Shown piece after piece: positions 41,981 through 50,532 of a stretch of DNA of 64,000 nucleotides (the stretch's first letter is position 1; every line of letters begins with the position of its first letter). Location: assembly GCA_964512985.1 (NCBI GenBank), contig CAZELI010000005.1, forward strand, positions 17,412 to 81,411, written 5' to 3'. Below the pieces are notes generated by a model that worked only from the letters and a program-made list of their open reading frames with translations, was not told the DNA's origin and made no database searches. The stretch is from CAYPGT01 sp964512985 (lineage in GTDB: Bacteria > Cyanobacteriota > Vampirovibrionia > LMEP-6097). The translations under genes were made by a program, and so were the position numbers.

Positions 41981-42270
41981 CGTCATCCTGAGGAGGAGCC
42001 GAAGGCGACGACGTCAGGATCCACTATTAACTATGAAACAACCAATCGTATACATTATGACAAACCAATATAACGGAACATTATATATAGGTGTTACTTC
42101 AAATCTAATCAAAAGAACTTATGAACATAAGAATAAATTAGTACCTGGATTCACTTCTAAGTACGATTGTGACTTGCTTGTTTATTACGAAGTTTATGAA
42201 ACAATGAATGCTGCAATAAAACGAAGTGGATCCTTACGTCGTCGCCTTCGGCTCCTCCTCAGGATGACGG
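41981..42270 (+). mobile_element. Palindromic element carrying a GIY-YIG nuclease frame in its loop
   Basis: The left arm (41981-42025, CGTCATCCTGAGGAGGAG... to AGGATCCACT) and right arm (42225-42270, AGTGGATCCTTACG... to CCTCAGGATGACGG) are the standard arms of the palindromic family. The other copies have loops of about 13-25 bases; here about 199 bases encoding most of a GIY-YIG nuclease domain separate them. The right outer flank (CGAACGGGTATCGGTTCGC) also matches other copies. Confidence 0.8.
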
Positions 42271-42293
42271 CGAACGGGTATCGGTTCGCTTAA
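42033..42293 (+). CDS. GIY-YIG endonuclease domain protein with repeat-derived C-terminus
   Basis: Residues 1-64 are a GIY-YIG domain of the small UvrC/YhbQ-like type: VYIMTNQYNGTLYIGVTSNLIKRTYEHKN, with tyrosines in the VYI and YIG strands, G20, R28, and E53 in YYEVYETMNAAIKR. Family members then usually continue with a helix like 'EKQLKKWRR'. Here the frame passes straight into the repeat arm after R64, giving an unrelated tail (SGSLRRRLRLLLRM...). The core nuclease motifs are kept, but the C-terminal part of the fold is lost. It may be a decayed copy. Confidence 0.75.
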   Translation: MKQPIVYIMTNQYNGTLYIGVTSNLIKRTYEHKNKLVPGFTSKYDCDLLVYYEVYETMNAAIKRSGSLRRRLRLLLRMTANGYRFA

Positions 42294-42323
42294 ATTGAAT
42301 ATACTTGATGCCTTTCTCATTTC

Positions 42324-42347
42324 AAAAAGGTCGGTCACTGACCGACC
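42324..42347 (-). terminator. Intrinsic terminator
   Basis: On the minus strand GGTCGGTCAGTGACCGACC forms a hairpin with eight pairs, followed directly by TTTTTG. It lies just after the membrane-protein gene that ends at 42358. Confidence 0.75.
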
Positions 42348-42357
42348 AATTCAAATC

Positions 42358-42819
42358 TTACTTCTTCCCTTTATTCACAAACGGTATCGCCGCAAGGCTC
42401 CCAAATAAACTCATAAAACAACAAAGCATAATAGTAGTAATAGCAATGATCATGTAGAAACCAGGACCTAATTGTTCTAAGGCTCGAAACTCCATATCAG
42501 AGTGCATTTTCATGGCTTCGTTAATAGTGTCTATTACAAACTTCTGCATATCAAGATCTTGAAGTTTAACAGAAATAATGAGGGTTAGAATAGCACCGAC
42601 CATAGAACCACTCCCTAAGCCTAATACAGCCGAATCCCAGGCGGTTAATTCTTTAAACTCATCTTTTAATTCACGCTTAAATAATAAAGCAGCAATCACA
42701 CCACCTAAGAAATAAGTGAATAAGGGGGCTCCGTTAATAGGCAAGATAAAGACGGTATTGAGAAGTATAACGATTAAAGCAGAAACTAATATGGGTTTAA
42801 AGTAAGGATCTATTTTCAT
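42358..42819 (-). CDS. Small membrane protein of unknown function
   Basis: The 153-residue product has about four hydrophobic segments (ILVSALIVILLNTVFIL, LFTYFLGGVIAALLF, GSMVGAILTLIIS and YMIIAITTIMLCCFMSLFGSLAA) with a Gly-rich LGLGSGSMVGA turn. No motif. It is followed by a terminator and preceded by GC-rich element B, so it is probably a single-gene transcript. Confidence 0.65.
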   Translation of the reverse strand: MKIDPYFKPILVSALIVILLNTVFILPINGAPLFTYFLGGVIAALLFKRELKDEFKELTAWDSAVLGLGSGSMVGAILTLIISVKLQDLDMQKFVIDTINEAMKMHSDMEFRALEQLGPGFYMIIAITTIMLCCFMSLFGSLAAIPFVNKGKK

Positions 42820-42850
42820 ATAATATATTATTTCTAAACCTCACTTGTCA

Positions 42851-42983
42851 TGGTTCCGCGCCTTCGGCGCGGCTTGTCCTGCGGACAGCAAAAAAAAAAT
42901 AATTAAGCCGCGCGCAGCGCAACCGCCGCGCAGCGGCGGAACCCGCCTCCCATCCCGAATAGGGATTCTTAAATAAAATATAA
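42851..42983 (-). repeat. GC-rich interspersed element B, copy 2
   Basis: It is the reverse complement of 23799-23933 with few changes: hairpins CCGCGCCTTCGGCGCGG and CCGCCGCGCAGCGGCGG, then CCCATCCCGAATAGGGATTC and TTAAATAAAATATAA at the end. Between the hairpins an A-rich stretch differs from copy 1. Confidence 0.85.
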
Positions 42984-43004
42984 GTGGAATAGTTACTTTT
43001 TTGA

Positions 43005-44240
43005 TTAATCATCTTTGTTCTTTTGATTCTCTTTTTTCTTATTCTTTTTTTTCTTCTTAGCTTCTTTTTTACTATCTATTTTGGTATCTACTCTAGTAAT
43101 GATAGGTCTAGGTTGATATGCAGGTTGTGCTATGGGAGTTTTTTTAATAGGAGGAACAATGACTTCACCATTAACAGGTTCTGGACTAATATACTTCTTC
43201 AGTATAGGGCTCTCACTTAATTGTTGTTCTTGTAGATTGTATGTCGTTGGACTCTCTACTAAAGCTTCACTCTTATTACCATTACTCTCAAAAGGCTTAA
43301 CACCCATTACATCGCTGCCTGCGATTAGCGCTGACTCAGAACCCTCCAATGTAGTTGGATCAAGTTTAGTGACTGAGGTTGTCTCACTCCATGTTTTATA
43401 GATTCTACGAGCGGTTTGTGGATAGTACCACTTGATAGTCTCATTAGGTTTACCAAGCTTGAAAGGTCCATTACCAGTATCAACCAAGAAAGCACCTGCA
43501 TCACCTGTTGCTAAAACAAAACCCTGATCATCATAGAATTTGAAATGATCAGCTGCATTGCTCGGACCGACATCGCCCTCATAGAGAATCTTCTGCTGAG
43601 CGACTCCAATAATTTGGTACCAAGCATTATTCGTAGCTTCTATTGAAAGTAGTTTAGAACCAACACCATTAGATATAACTTGTTTAGTTGCATTAGGAGC
43701 ATTATCAAGGAGACTCTGGTTAGCTTCTAGCTCAAGACCATTTACAGCCCCATTAAGAGTAGGTTCTTGCTGTTGGTTGAATTGACTATTAATTTTCTTA
43801 ATACTAGGTTTGAGTTCATTTAAGTCAATATTATTCTTACCGTAATTAGTAATGGTAAGCCAAGCTAAAACTAGCAAGCAGATAATAAAAATCGTATAGA
43901 GATGGTAAATCTTAAAATCAATTAAAGCAAATCCCAGCTTACCCTCATTAGTCTCATAAGAATTAACGATTGACTGAACAACGTAAGAACCCTCTTCCTT
44001 CTTATATCTTTCGATAATCTCACTCGGGTTCTCAAAGTTCAATGTTTTTAAAAGCTTACCGATAAAACCTAGTAAATAAGCTTCTTCTGGTAGTTCCTTG
44101 CGATTAGCTTCTTCGATATTTTTAAGATGTGTAACTGAAACTCTAGATTCATAAGCTAATTCTTCTTGACTAAGTCCACGCTCTTCGCGACCAGCTTTAA
44201 TGATCAGCCCTATTTTTTTTAAAGGTTCTTGGTTTGCCAT
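43005..44240 (-). CDS. RodZ-like cell-shape protein with cytoplasmic HTH domain
   Basis: The 411-residue product begins with an HTH domain (IGLIIKAGREERGLSQEELAYESRVSVTHLKNIEEA, residues 10-45), then a charged linker, a single membrane helix (about 128-150, LYTIFIICLLVLAWLTI) and a large periplasmic part with a DUF4115-like beta domain (AWYQIIGVAQQKILYEGDVG). The very basic C-terminal tail (KKEAKKKKKNKKKENQK) is unusual. RodZ links MreB filaments to the cell-wall machinery in rod-shaped cells. The identity is by domain order. Confidence 0.8.
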   Translation of the reverse strand: MANQEPLKKIGLIIKAGREERGLSQEELAYESRVSVTHLKNIEEANRKELPEEAYLLGFIGKLLKTLNFENPSEIIERYKKEEGSYVVQSIVNSYETNEGKLGFALIDFKIYHLYTIFIICLLVLAWLTITNYGKNNIDLNELKPSIKKINSQFNQQQEPTLNGAVNGLELEANQSLLDNAPNATKQVISNGVGSKLLSIEATNNAWYQIIGVAQQKILYEGDVGPSNAADHFKFYDDQGFVLATGDAGAFLVDTGNGPFKLGKPNETIKWYYPQTARRIYKTWSETTSVTKLDPTTLEGSESALIAGSDVMGVKPFESNGNKSEALVESPTTYNLQEQQLSESPILKKYISPEPVNGEVIVPPIKKTPIAQPAYQPRPIITRVDTKIDSKKEAKKKKKNKKKENQKNKDD

Positions 44241-44259
44241 TTTTAAATTAGATGTCCTA

Positions 44260-45138
44260 CTAGAGTATAACTAAAGGTTGTGCTATACACAAATCATCTT
44301 GCTGAGGAAGGATACTAGCCAATCCTATCAAGCTTTTGTCAGAATCAAGACATTTAAGATATTTATCAGATATCTTCACATCATTAACTGCAACCTTGCG
44401 ACCTTGCTGTAATGCGATCACATCTTTACGCTCAAATTCAAACTCTGGTAAATCTAAATAATCCGCAGATTTTAAGACTAAATCTTCAGGGTTAAGCTCA
44501 GCATCTTCTAGATCTTCAAATCTAACAGCAGATTTAATATCAAAACCATTAGACTCCGTGCGTCTTAAAGCAATAAGATGTCCACCAAGATCTCTAGCAA
44601 TAGATCTGATATATGTCCCTTCTGAACAGGCTACCTCAAACTTAGCAAAGGGATAATTAAAATCCAAAAGATGAATTTCACTAATAGTAATAGTCTTAGG
44701 CTTAAGTTCACTAAGATCTATAGTCTCACCAGCTCTCATCAACTCGTATAATTTTTTACCTTTGATTTTTTTAGCACTATAGAGAGGAGGTATCTGATCA
44801 TAAGTACCTTGCAATGCCATCAGCTTAATACGAAATTCTTCCTCGCTAATAGTACCAGCTCTCTGTCTTAACGCTTCACCCGTCAAATCATCAGTGTCAG
44901 TAGTATTACGTAAGTCTATCTCCGCTAAATAACGCTTAGACTTACTCAAGAATCTAATTAATCTTGTAGCCGAACCAATCGCTATCGGCAAAACCCCTGT
45001 AGCAAAGGGATCCAGAGTCCCGGTATGCCCAATACGCTTCATATTCAAAACTCGGCGCAACTTAGCGACAACATCATGAGAAGTCCAGTCTACCGGTTTA
45101 TCAATATTTATAAATCCGCTTAGTTCACTCATTTTCAT
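44260..45138 (-). CDS. truB: tRNA pseudouridine-55 synthase
   Basis: TruB makes pseudouridine 55 in the T loop of tRNAs. The product (about 292 residues from the ATG at 45138) has the catalytic motif GTLDPFATGVLP, KRYLAEIDL and the late GTYIRSIARDLG motif. Starts upstream of 45138 lie inside rbfA and are unlikely; the chosen ATG overlaps the rbfA end by 14 bases, with a second possible ATG six bases later. Part of the nusA-infB operon. Confidence 0.93.
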   Translation of the reverse strand: MKMSELSGFINIDKPVDWTSHDVVAKLRRVLNMKRIGHTGTLDPFATGVLPIAIGSATRLIRFLSKSKRYLAEIDLRNTTDTDDLTGEALRQRAGTISEEEFRIKLMALQGTYDQIPPLYSAKKIKGKKLYELMRAGETIDLSELKPKTITISEIHLLDFNYPFAKFEVACSEGTYIRSIARDLGGHLIALRRTESNGFDIKSAVRFEDLEDAELNPEDLVLKSADYLDLPEFEFERKDVIALQQGRKVAVNDVKISDKYLKCLDSDKSLIGLASILPQQDDLCIAQPLVIL

Positions 45139-45526
45139 CGCCGTTGTCATGGTGAGAAATATCAGCAGCAACAGTACGATTAATTAAATCAACCATATCT
45201 ACAGCTTCAGCTAAAGAACTACTCTCAATAAAAATAAGTTTGGGAGCATATCGAAGATTAAGCTTTCTGCCCACTACACCTCTAATGTAGCCAGAATGCT
45301 CATTAAGAGCAGCTTTGGTACCAGCATGATCTACATTGTCACCAGTAATTTCATTCATTACTGAATAAAGAACCTTCGCACTACTCAAGGCTGGATTAAT
45401 ATCTACTTCAACAATAGAAATAAATTTATCAAGCCTATCATCCTTGACTCCACCTTGTTGTATAAAGCTAGCTATCTCTCGTTGAAGAGCTTTGGCTACC
45501 TTGGTTCTTCGTTCGTAGCTTTTCAT
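45125..45526 (-). CDS. rbfA: Ribosome-binding factor A
   Basis: RbfA matures the 5' end of 16S rRNA in the small subunit. The 133-residue product has the KH-like fold signatures RTKVAKALQREIASFIQ and VEVDINPALSSAKVLYSVM with KLNLRYAPKLIFIES. It lies between infB and truB with close spacing, in the classic operon order. Confidence 0.92.
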   Translation of the reverse strand: MKSYERRTKVAKALQREIASFIQQGGVKDDRLDKFISIVEVDINPALSSAKVLYSVMNEITGDNVDHAGTKAALNEHSGYIRGVVGRKLNLRYAPKLIFIESSSLAEAVDMVDLINRTVAADISHHDNGDENE

Positions 45527-45546
45527 CTGAGCTTAGTACCTTTCCT

Positions 45547-48105
45547 TTAGAGCTTAACTCTCGCCACTTCTCTTACAGTCCAACATTCAACAGTATCGCC
45601 TTCTTGGAGGTCGTTATACTTCTCAAAGCTAAGTCCACATTCAAAGCCTTCTCTAACTTCTTTCGCATCATCCTTGAATCTCTTGAGGTAATCTACCTTA
45701 CCTTCATAGATCTTCGCACCTTCACGCATAACCTTAGCAATCTCATTACGAACCATCTTACCGCGTGTCACATGACAACCAGCAACACTACGTCCATCAA
45801 TAGAGAAGATCTTACGTATCTCTACTTCACCAAGTTTTTGTTCTTCTAGATCTGGTTCATGCATACCCAGAACCGCTCTCTCTAAGTCTTCTGTAAGTTT
45901 ATAAATCACTTCATAAGTTTTAATCTTAATACCATGCTTCTCAGCTAATTTAGCAGTAGACGCTGTATCCGCACCTACGTGGAATCCTACGATCACTGCA
46001 CCGGTACGCTCAGCTAGACTAACGTCATGAGCAGTAATAGAACCAGATTCGATATGAATTGGTTTAACTAATACTTCATCACTTGAAAGTTTATTTAACT
46101 CATGAGAGATAGCTTCTGCAGAACCTTGGACATCAGCTTTAATAATGATTCTTAATTCTGTCTTCTGTCCTTCTCTGATGTCAGATGCGAAGCTGGATAT
46201 ACCCTTGAATCTCTTAGTCTCTAATTCTTTATTAGCAAGGGTTTCAGCTTCACCCCTAGCTTCCTTGATAGTGCCATAGGCTTTACAAGTATCTCCCGCT
46301 TTAGGTACAGATGATAAACCTAAGACAGTTACAGCTGTAGAAGGAGAGGCTGTTTTAACACTAGCACCAGTTTCATCTATCATCGCTTTAACACGTCCCC
46401 AAACAGCACCAGCAGCGACATAATCACCTATCTTCATGGTTCCGTTCTGAATTAATATAGTCGCCATAGGACCCTTACTACGAGACATCTCTGCTTCTAT
46501 AACAGTACCTACCGCTAAACGATTAGGGTTAGATTGAATCTTATCAGCTAGCTCTGCATCAGCAACCAACATGATCTTCATCAATAAATCATCGATACCA
46601 ATATTATTCAAAGCACTAATACGCGCACATTCTACCTTGCCGCCATATTCTTCAGTAACAATGTCGTACTCAGACAACTGCCCCAAAACCTTATCAGGAT
46701 TAGCTCCTGGCTTATCTATCTTATTAATAGCTACTAAGAAAGGAATATTACTATCCTTGATATGCTTAATACATTCTTTAGTCTGCGGCATCACACCGTC
46801 GTCAGCTGCAACAATCAAAACTATAATATCGGTAACATTAGCACCACGCTTACGCATTGCCGTGAAAGCCTCATGACCAGGAGTATCCAGGATAGTAATC
46901 TTACGCATATTACCATCAAAATCTTCAGCCTCTATTCTATAAGTACTAATATGCTGAGTGATACCACCAGACTCTTGGTCTACTACTTTAGACTTAGTCT
47001 TACGAATAGTATCCACTAGCGTAGTCTTACCATGGTCAACGTGACCCATAATAGTTACTACCGGTGGACGCTTCTCTAAGTTACCTTCAGACTCATCTTG
47101 CTTTAAAGTTGAAGCCAACTCTACGTGACCTTCATCCAATTCTTCAGTATGAACTATATAGCCAAGTGACTCCATATATTCAATAATGAGATCCTTCTCA
47201 AGTAAATCATTTACTGTTTTAAGAATTCTCTTCATAAAGAAATAAGTGATAATTTGTGTTTCTGGAACAGCTATAGTCTGAGACAACTCTCTGACAGTCA
47301 TTGGCTTAGTAATAGTGATCTCTTTAGGTCCTTGATCTACTTCTACTTCTCTACGCGGTCTAGAAACCTGAGGACGCTCATTGCCTTGTGAACGTTTCTT
47401 CTTACGTCCTATACCCTGAGATACTATTGTTGGTCTAGCTACTCTATAAGGTTGTCCTGCATCATGAGCAGGCAATGGTCCGCTCACAGGCTTAAGTGGA
47501 ATAGACCTAACATTAGTCATGTCCTTCAACGCACCAGTACTACGTCTTACCGTAGGCTTCTTAGTCGCCTCAATCATCTCTTGAATATTTTCCTGGATGC
47601 CATCAGAGGCTTCTTCTTGCTCTTCATCTTCTTCAATATCAGGCTTAGATACTTGTACTTCTTGAGGAGCTGTATTTTCTTGTAATTTACCTTCTTCTCT
47701 TTCTTTCTCTTCTTCTTGCTCTACTTTAGTAATTCTTCTGACAATCTTTAATCTAGGCTTATCATCCTTCTTATCAGCATCGCTGGCACTAGAACCCTGT
47801 GTTGAAGCCGAACCTGAGCTAGGCGTTCTTCTTACTACCTTACTTGCACCACTAGAGCTAGTTTTAGAAGATGAACTAAAATCTCGCAAAACTTCAGCTA
47901 GATTTACCTTAGTCATAATGGCTTCTGAAGCACCACTATCTATTGAACTTGAAGCCGTCTTAGCATTTTGTCCATAGTCATTTGCAAATTGTAAAATTCT
48001 TCTTGTTAACTCAGCTTGAACTTTCTTTTTATCTTTTTCATCAAGGTCATCAGGAACATTGGCTCTTGCCAAATCATAAATTCTAATTTTTCCACCTACT
48101 GTCAT
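45547..48105 (-). CDS. infB: Translation initiation factor IF-2
   Basis: IF-2 is the GTPase that brings initiator tRNA to the ribosome. I use the ATG at 48105 (MTVGGKIRIYDLARAN); the longer frame starts inside ylxR. The product of about 852 residues has an IF2_N-like N-terminus, a long charged Ser/Glu/Lys linker, G-domain motifs IMGHVDHGKTT, DTPGHEAF and NKIDKPGAN, and domains II-IV ending CWTVREVARVKL. Length is typical of alphaproteobacteria. Confidence 0.96.
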   Translation of the reverse strand: MTVGGKIRIYDLARANVPDDLDEKDKKKVQAELTRRILQFANDYGQNAKTASSSIDSGASEAIMTKVNLAEVLRDFSSSSKTSSSGASKVVRRTPSSGSASTQGSSASDADKKDDKPRLKIVRRITKVEQEEEKEREEGKLQENTAPQEVQVSKPDIEEDEEQEEASDGIQENIQEMIEATKKPTVRRSTGALKDMTNVRSIPLKPVSGPLPAHDAGQPYRVARPTIVSQGIGRKKKRSQGNERPQVSRPRREVEVDQGPKEITITKPMTVRELSQTIAVPETQIITYFFMKRILKTVNDLLEKDLIIEYMESLGYIVHTEELDEGHVELASTLKQDESEGNLEKRPPVVTIMGHVDHGKTTLVDTIRKTKSKVVDQESGGITQHISTYRIEAEDFDGNMRKITILDTPGHEAFTAMRKRGANVTDIIVLIVAADDGVMPQTKECIKHIKDSNIPFLVAINKIDKPGANPDKVLGQLSEYDIVTEEYGGKVECARISALNNIGIDDLLMKIMLVADAELADKIQSNPNRLAVGTVIEAEMSRSKGPMATILIQNGTMKIGDYVAAGAVWGRVKAMIDETGASVKTASPSTAVTVLGLSSVPKAGDTCKAYGTIKEARGEAETLANKELETKRFKGISSFASDIREGQKTELRIIIKADVQGSAEAISHELNKLSSDEVLVKPIHIESGSITAHDVSLAERTGAVIVGFHVGADTASTAKLAEKHGIKIKTYEVIYKLTEDLERAVLGMHEPDLEEQKLGEVEIRKIFSIDGRSVAGCHVTRGKMVRNEIAKVMREGAKIYEGKVDYLKRFKDDAKEVREGFECGLSFEKYNDLQEGDTVECWTVREVARVKL

Positions 48106-48355
48106 ATTTTGTTTGTTGAGGATTGATTTGTGCCTGCAAATCAAAATTAACTTTATCCTTGTATTTTTTGTGTTTCCTGATCTTCGCTATACATTCTGCT
48201 TGTTTACACAGATATATAGATCTCCCGAATTGCTGCTTACTAGGCTCAACAATAAACTCGCTAGTCTTGTAATCTTGAAGTACTCTAATAAAATTGCTTC
48301 TATCTTGTTTAGTACCACAAGCAACACACTTACGAACTATCTCCCTACTAAGCAC
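48083..48355 (-). CDS. ylxR: YlxR/DUF448 RNA-binding protein
   Basis: The 90-residue product has the DUF448 pattern RKCVACGTKQDRSNFIRV, then GRSIYLCKQAECIAKIRKHKK. YlxR proteins lie between nusA and infB in many bacteria; in Bacillus a YlxR protein has been linked to transcription regulation and RNase P. It overlaps the infB start by 23 bases and starts five bases after nusA ends. Confidence 0.85.
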   Translation of the reverse strand: MLSREIVRKCVACGTKQDRSNFIRVLQDYKTSEFIVEPSKQQFGRSIYLCKQAECIAKIRKHKKYKDKVNFDLQAQINPQQTKYDSRWKN

Positions 48356-48359
48356 CTCC

Positions 48360-49502
48360 TTATGCCGCCGTCTCTGTTTCAGCTACTTGAGTTTCCTCAG
48401 GAGTTTCCGATCCAGTAGAATTACGATTGTCATTATTAGCTCCCTTGATGTCAATCTTCCATCCAGTGAGCTTCGCAGCTAATCTTACATTCTGACCACC
48501 ACGCCCTATCGCTAGAGAGAGTTGATCAGAAGCTACAGCCACTTCTGCACGCTTACCATGCTCATCATTAAAGAGCGCTACAGTAAGAATTTCAGCAGGG
48601 CTAAGAGCATTAGAAATATAGTCCACAGGATCTTCTGAATAGCGAACTATATCTATCTTCTCGTTTCTTAGTTCCGCAAGAACATTCTGAATACGAGAAC
48701 CTCTAGCACCGATACAAGCACCCACAGGATCTATATCATCACTAGTAGAGATGACAGCCACCTTGGTTCTTTGTCCAGCTTCCCTTGCAATAGAACGGAT
48801 TTCAACAGTACCATCTTCGATCTCTGGTACTTCGATTTCAAAAAGTTCTCTAACGAGATCTTCGTGTGTATGAGAACCAATAATCATTGGTACTCTACGA
48901 TCTTCTCTATATTCAAGGATATAAACACGGATACGGTTAGCAACTCTATAATTCTCTCTTGGTAATTGGAACTTAAGAGGGATATGAACATCGAAACTAC
49001 CAAGATCCACTACTACACTAGGTTGTCCACGAATAGTGTATTCAATACGCTTAATTGTTCCAGCCATAGTAGAGTGCTTCTTAGATTCAAACTCTTCTCT
49101 AAGATTTAGCTTCTCTGCTTCACGTATTCTCTGAGTGATAATTTGTTTAGCTGTTGATGCAGCAATCCTACCAAATTCAGCAAAATCATCTGGAGTCACA
49201 TCTAATTCAAGGATCTCACCCTCAACCACGTCACCAATATACTCTTGCGCTTCTACAAGCGAGATCTCTCTTAGTGGATCTGTTAGCTCAGCAACGACAG
49301 TCTTAGGTATAAACACCCCTATCTCACCAGCTTCTTCATCAAACTGAACATTAATAGAGTCAGTTGAAAGTAATTTCATCTTCTTACGGTAAGCACCTGC
49401 AATAGCGTCACAAATAGCCCTGATAAAAGTATCCTTAGGGATATTCTTAAGCTTTTCCATTTCTTCGGCCGCTTCTACTAATTGAGTTCCTATCTTATAC
49501 AT
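48360..49502 (-). CDS. nusA: Transcription elongation and termination factor NusA, short form
   Basis: NusA binds RNA polymerase and controls pausing and termination. The 380-residue product has the N-terminal domain (MYKIGTQLVEAAEEMEKLK...), the S1 domain (GDVVEGEILELD...) and two KH domains (IDPVGACIGARGSRIQNV and SLAIGRGGQNVRLAAKLTGWKI). It then ends in a short disordered Thr/Glu tail and lacks the C-terminal acidic repeats of many proteobacterial NusA proteins. rimP, the usual upstream neighbour, is absent here and replaced by a palindromic element. Confidence 0.95.
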   Translation of the reverse strand: MYKIGTQLVEAAEEMEKLKNIPKDTFIRAICDAIAGAYRKKMKLLSTDSINVQFDEEAGEIGVFIPKTVVAELTDPLREISLVEAQEYIGDVVEGEILELDVTPDDFAEFGRIAASTAKQIITQRIREAEKLNLREEFESKKHSTMAGTIKRIEYTIRGQPSVVVDLGSFDVHIPLKFQLPRENYRVANRIRVYILEYREDRRVPMIIGSHTHEDLVRELFEIEVPEIEDGTVEIRSIAREAGQRTKVAVISTSDDIDPVGACIGARGSRIQNVLAELRNEKIDIVRYSEDPVDYISNALSPAEILTVALFNDEHGKRAEVAVASDQLSLAIGRGGQNVRLAAKLTGWKIDIKGANNDNRNSTGSETPEETQVAETETAA

Positions 49503-49647
49503 TTTTATTCTCCGTCAGTCCCTTCTAAGCAAAAAGCAGGCATAGGCCCGCTTATCTAAAAGGACTAAGATTATACGTTAAATATTATACCCTATAGAGA
49601 GATGAATTTTCAACAAGGTTTGTATGCGTAGTAAGGAGCTACATCAC

Positions 49648-49753
49648 CGTCATCCTGAGGGAGGGCGAAGCCCGACCGTAAGGATCCACTAAACCTACAG
49701 TAGTCAATAGTGGATCCTTACGTCGCCTGCTTCGCAGGCTCCTCAGGATGACG
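49648..49753. repeat. Palindromic element upstream of nusA
   Basis: CGTCATCCTGAGGGAGGGCG... to AGGATCCACT, a loop of about 20 bases, AGTGGATCCTTACGTCGCCTG... to CCTCAGGATGACG. The left hairpin is of the GGGCGAAGCCC type and the right of the GCCTGCTTCGCAGGC type, so the arms are not perfect mirror images. It lies between nusA and the BI-1 family gene. Confidence 0.9.
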
Positions 49754-49773
49754 AGACTATAAGCTTATTTAAA

Positions 49774-50496
49774 TTAGTCTCTACGATTTCCCATAATTCT
49801 TAATAGGCTAAGAAACAAGTTAATAAAATCAAGATACAGAGCAAGCGCTCCAGAGATAGCCATATTAGGATGGTAATTAGTAGACTGTCCTATTTGTTTG
49901 ATCTTCTGTACATCATAAGCTGTGAGCCCAACAAATATCAAAACACCAGCATAATTTAGAAGACTAGCAAAGCCTTCATTGTGTAAGAACATATTAACCA
50001 CTTGAGCAATAATTAAACCAATCAAAGCCATAAAACAAAGTGAACCCATTCCAGTAAGATCCTTCTTAGTCGTAGAACCATAAAGTGCCATCACTCCGAA
50101 GGTAGCCGCTGCAACACAGAAGGTAGAGAATATAGAAGCTGTTGTATATACAACAAAGATCGAACTAAGCAAAACACCATTAAGCGCAGAATATATAAAG
50201 AAATTCAGGGCAGCCGCTTGGGGAGACATCTTCGTGATATTAGCGCTGATATTGATAACCAAACCAAACAAACCAATACATAGAATTATCATTACCCAAG
50301 AGTTACTAAATACCGCTCTGAGTATAATTTCATTACTGGCCACTATATAGCTAAGCACCGCCGTCGCTGCCAAGCCCATAAACATCCAATTAAAAACCCT
50401 GGTCACAAAGCCTTGCTCTGCTGCTTGCCAGTTACTTTGTCCAGAACCTGTAAAGCCAGATCCAGCATTAGTAGGGTCGTAGTTTAGGTTGTTCAT
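49774..50496 (-). CDS. Bax inhibitor-1 family membrane protein
   Basis: The 240-residue product has seven hydrophobic segments and the family end motif LTAYDVQKIKQIGQ...NMAISGALALYLDFINLFLSLLRIMG. The N-terminal VTRVFNWMFMGLAATAVLSYIVA is also characteristic of YbhL/YccA-type proteins. Bacterial members are inner-membrane proteins implicated in calcium leak or in modulating FtsH; the physiological role here is open. Confidence 0.92.
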   Translation of the reverse strand: MNNLNYDPTNAGSGFTGSGQSNWQAAEQGFVTRVFNWMFMGLAATAVLSYIVASNEIILRAVFSNSWVMIILCIGLFGLVINISANITKMSPQAAALNFFIYSALNGVLLSSIFVVYTTASIFSTFCVAAATFGVMALYGSTTKKDLTGMGSLCFMALIGLIIAQVVNMFLHNEGFASLLNYAGVLIFVGLTAYDVQKIKQIGQSTNYHPNMAISGALALYLDFINLFLSLLRIMGNRRD

Positions 50497-50532
50497 AACT
50501 ACTATTATATCATTTACTAGCTAACTAAATAG

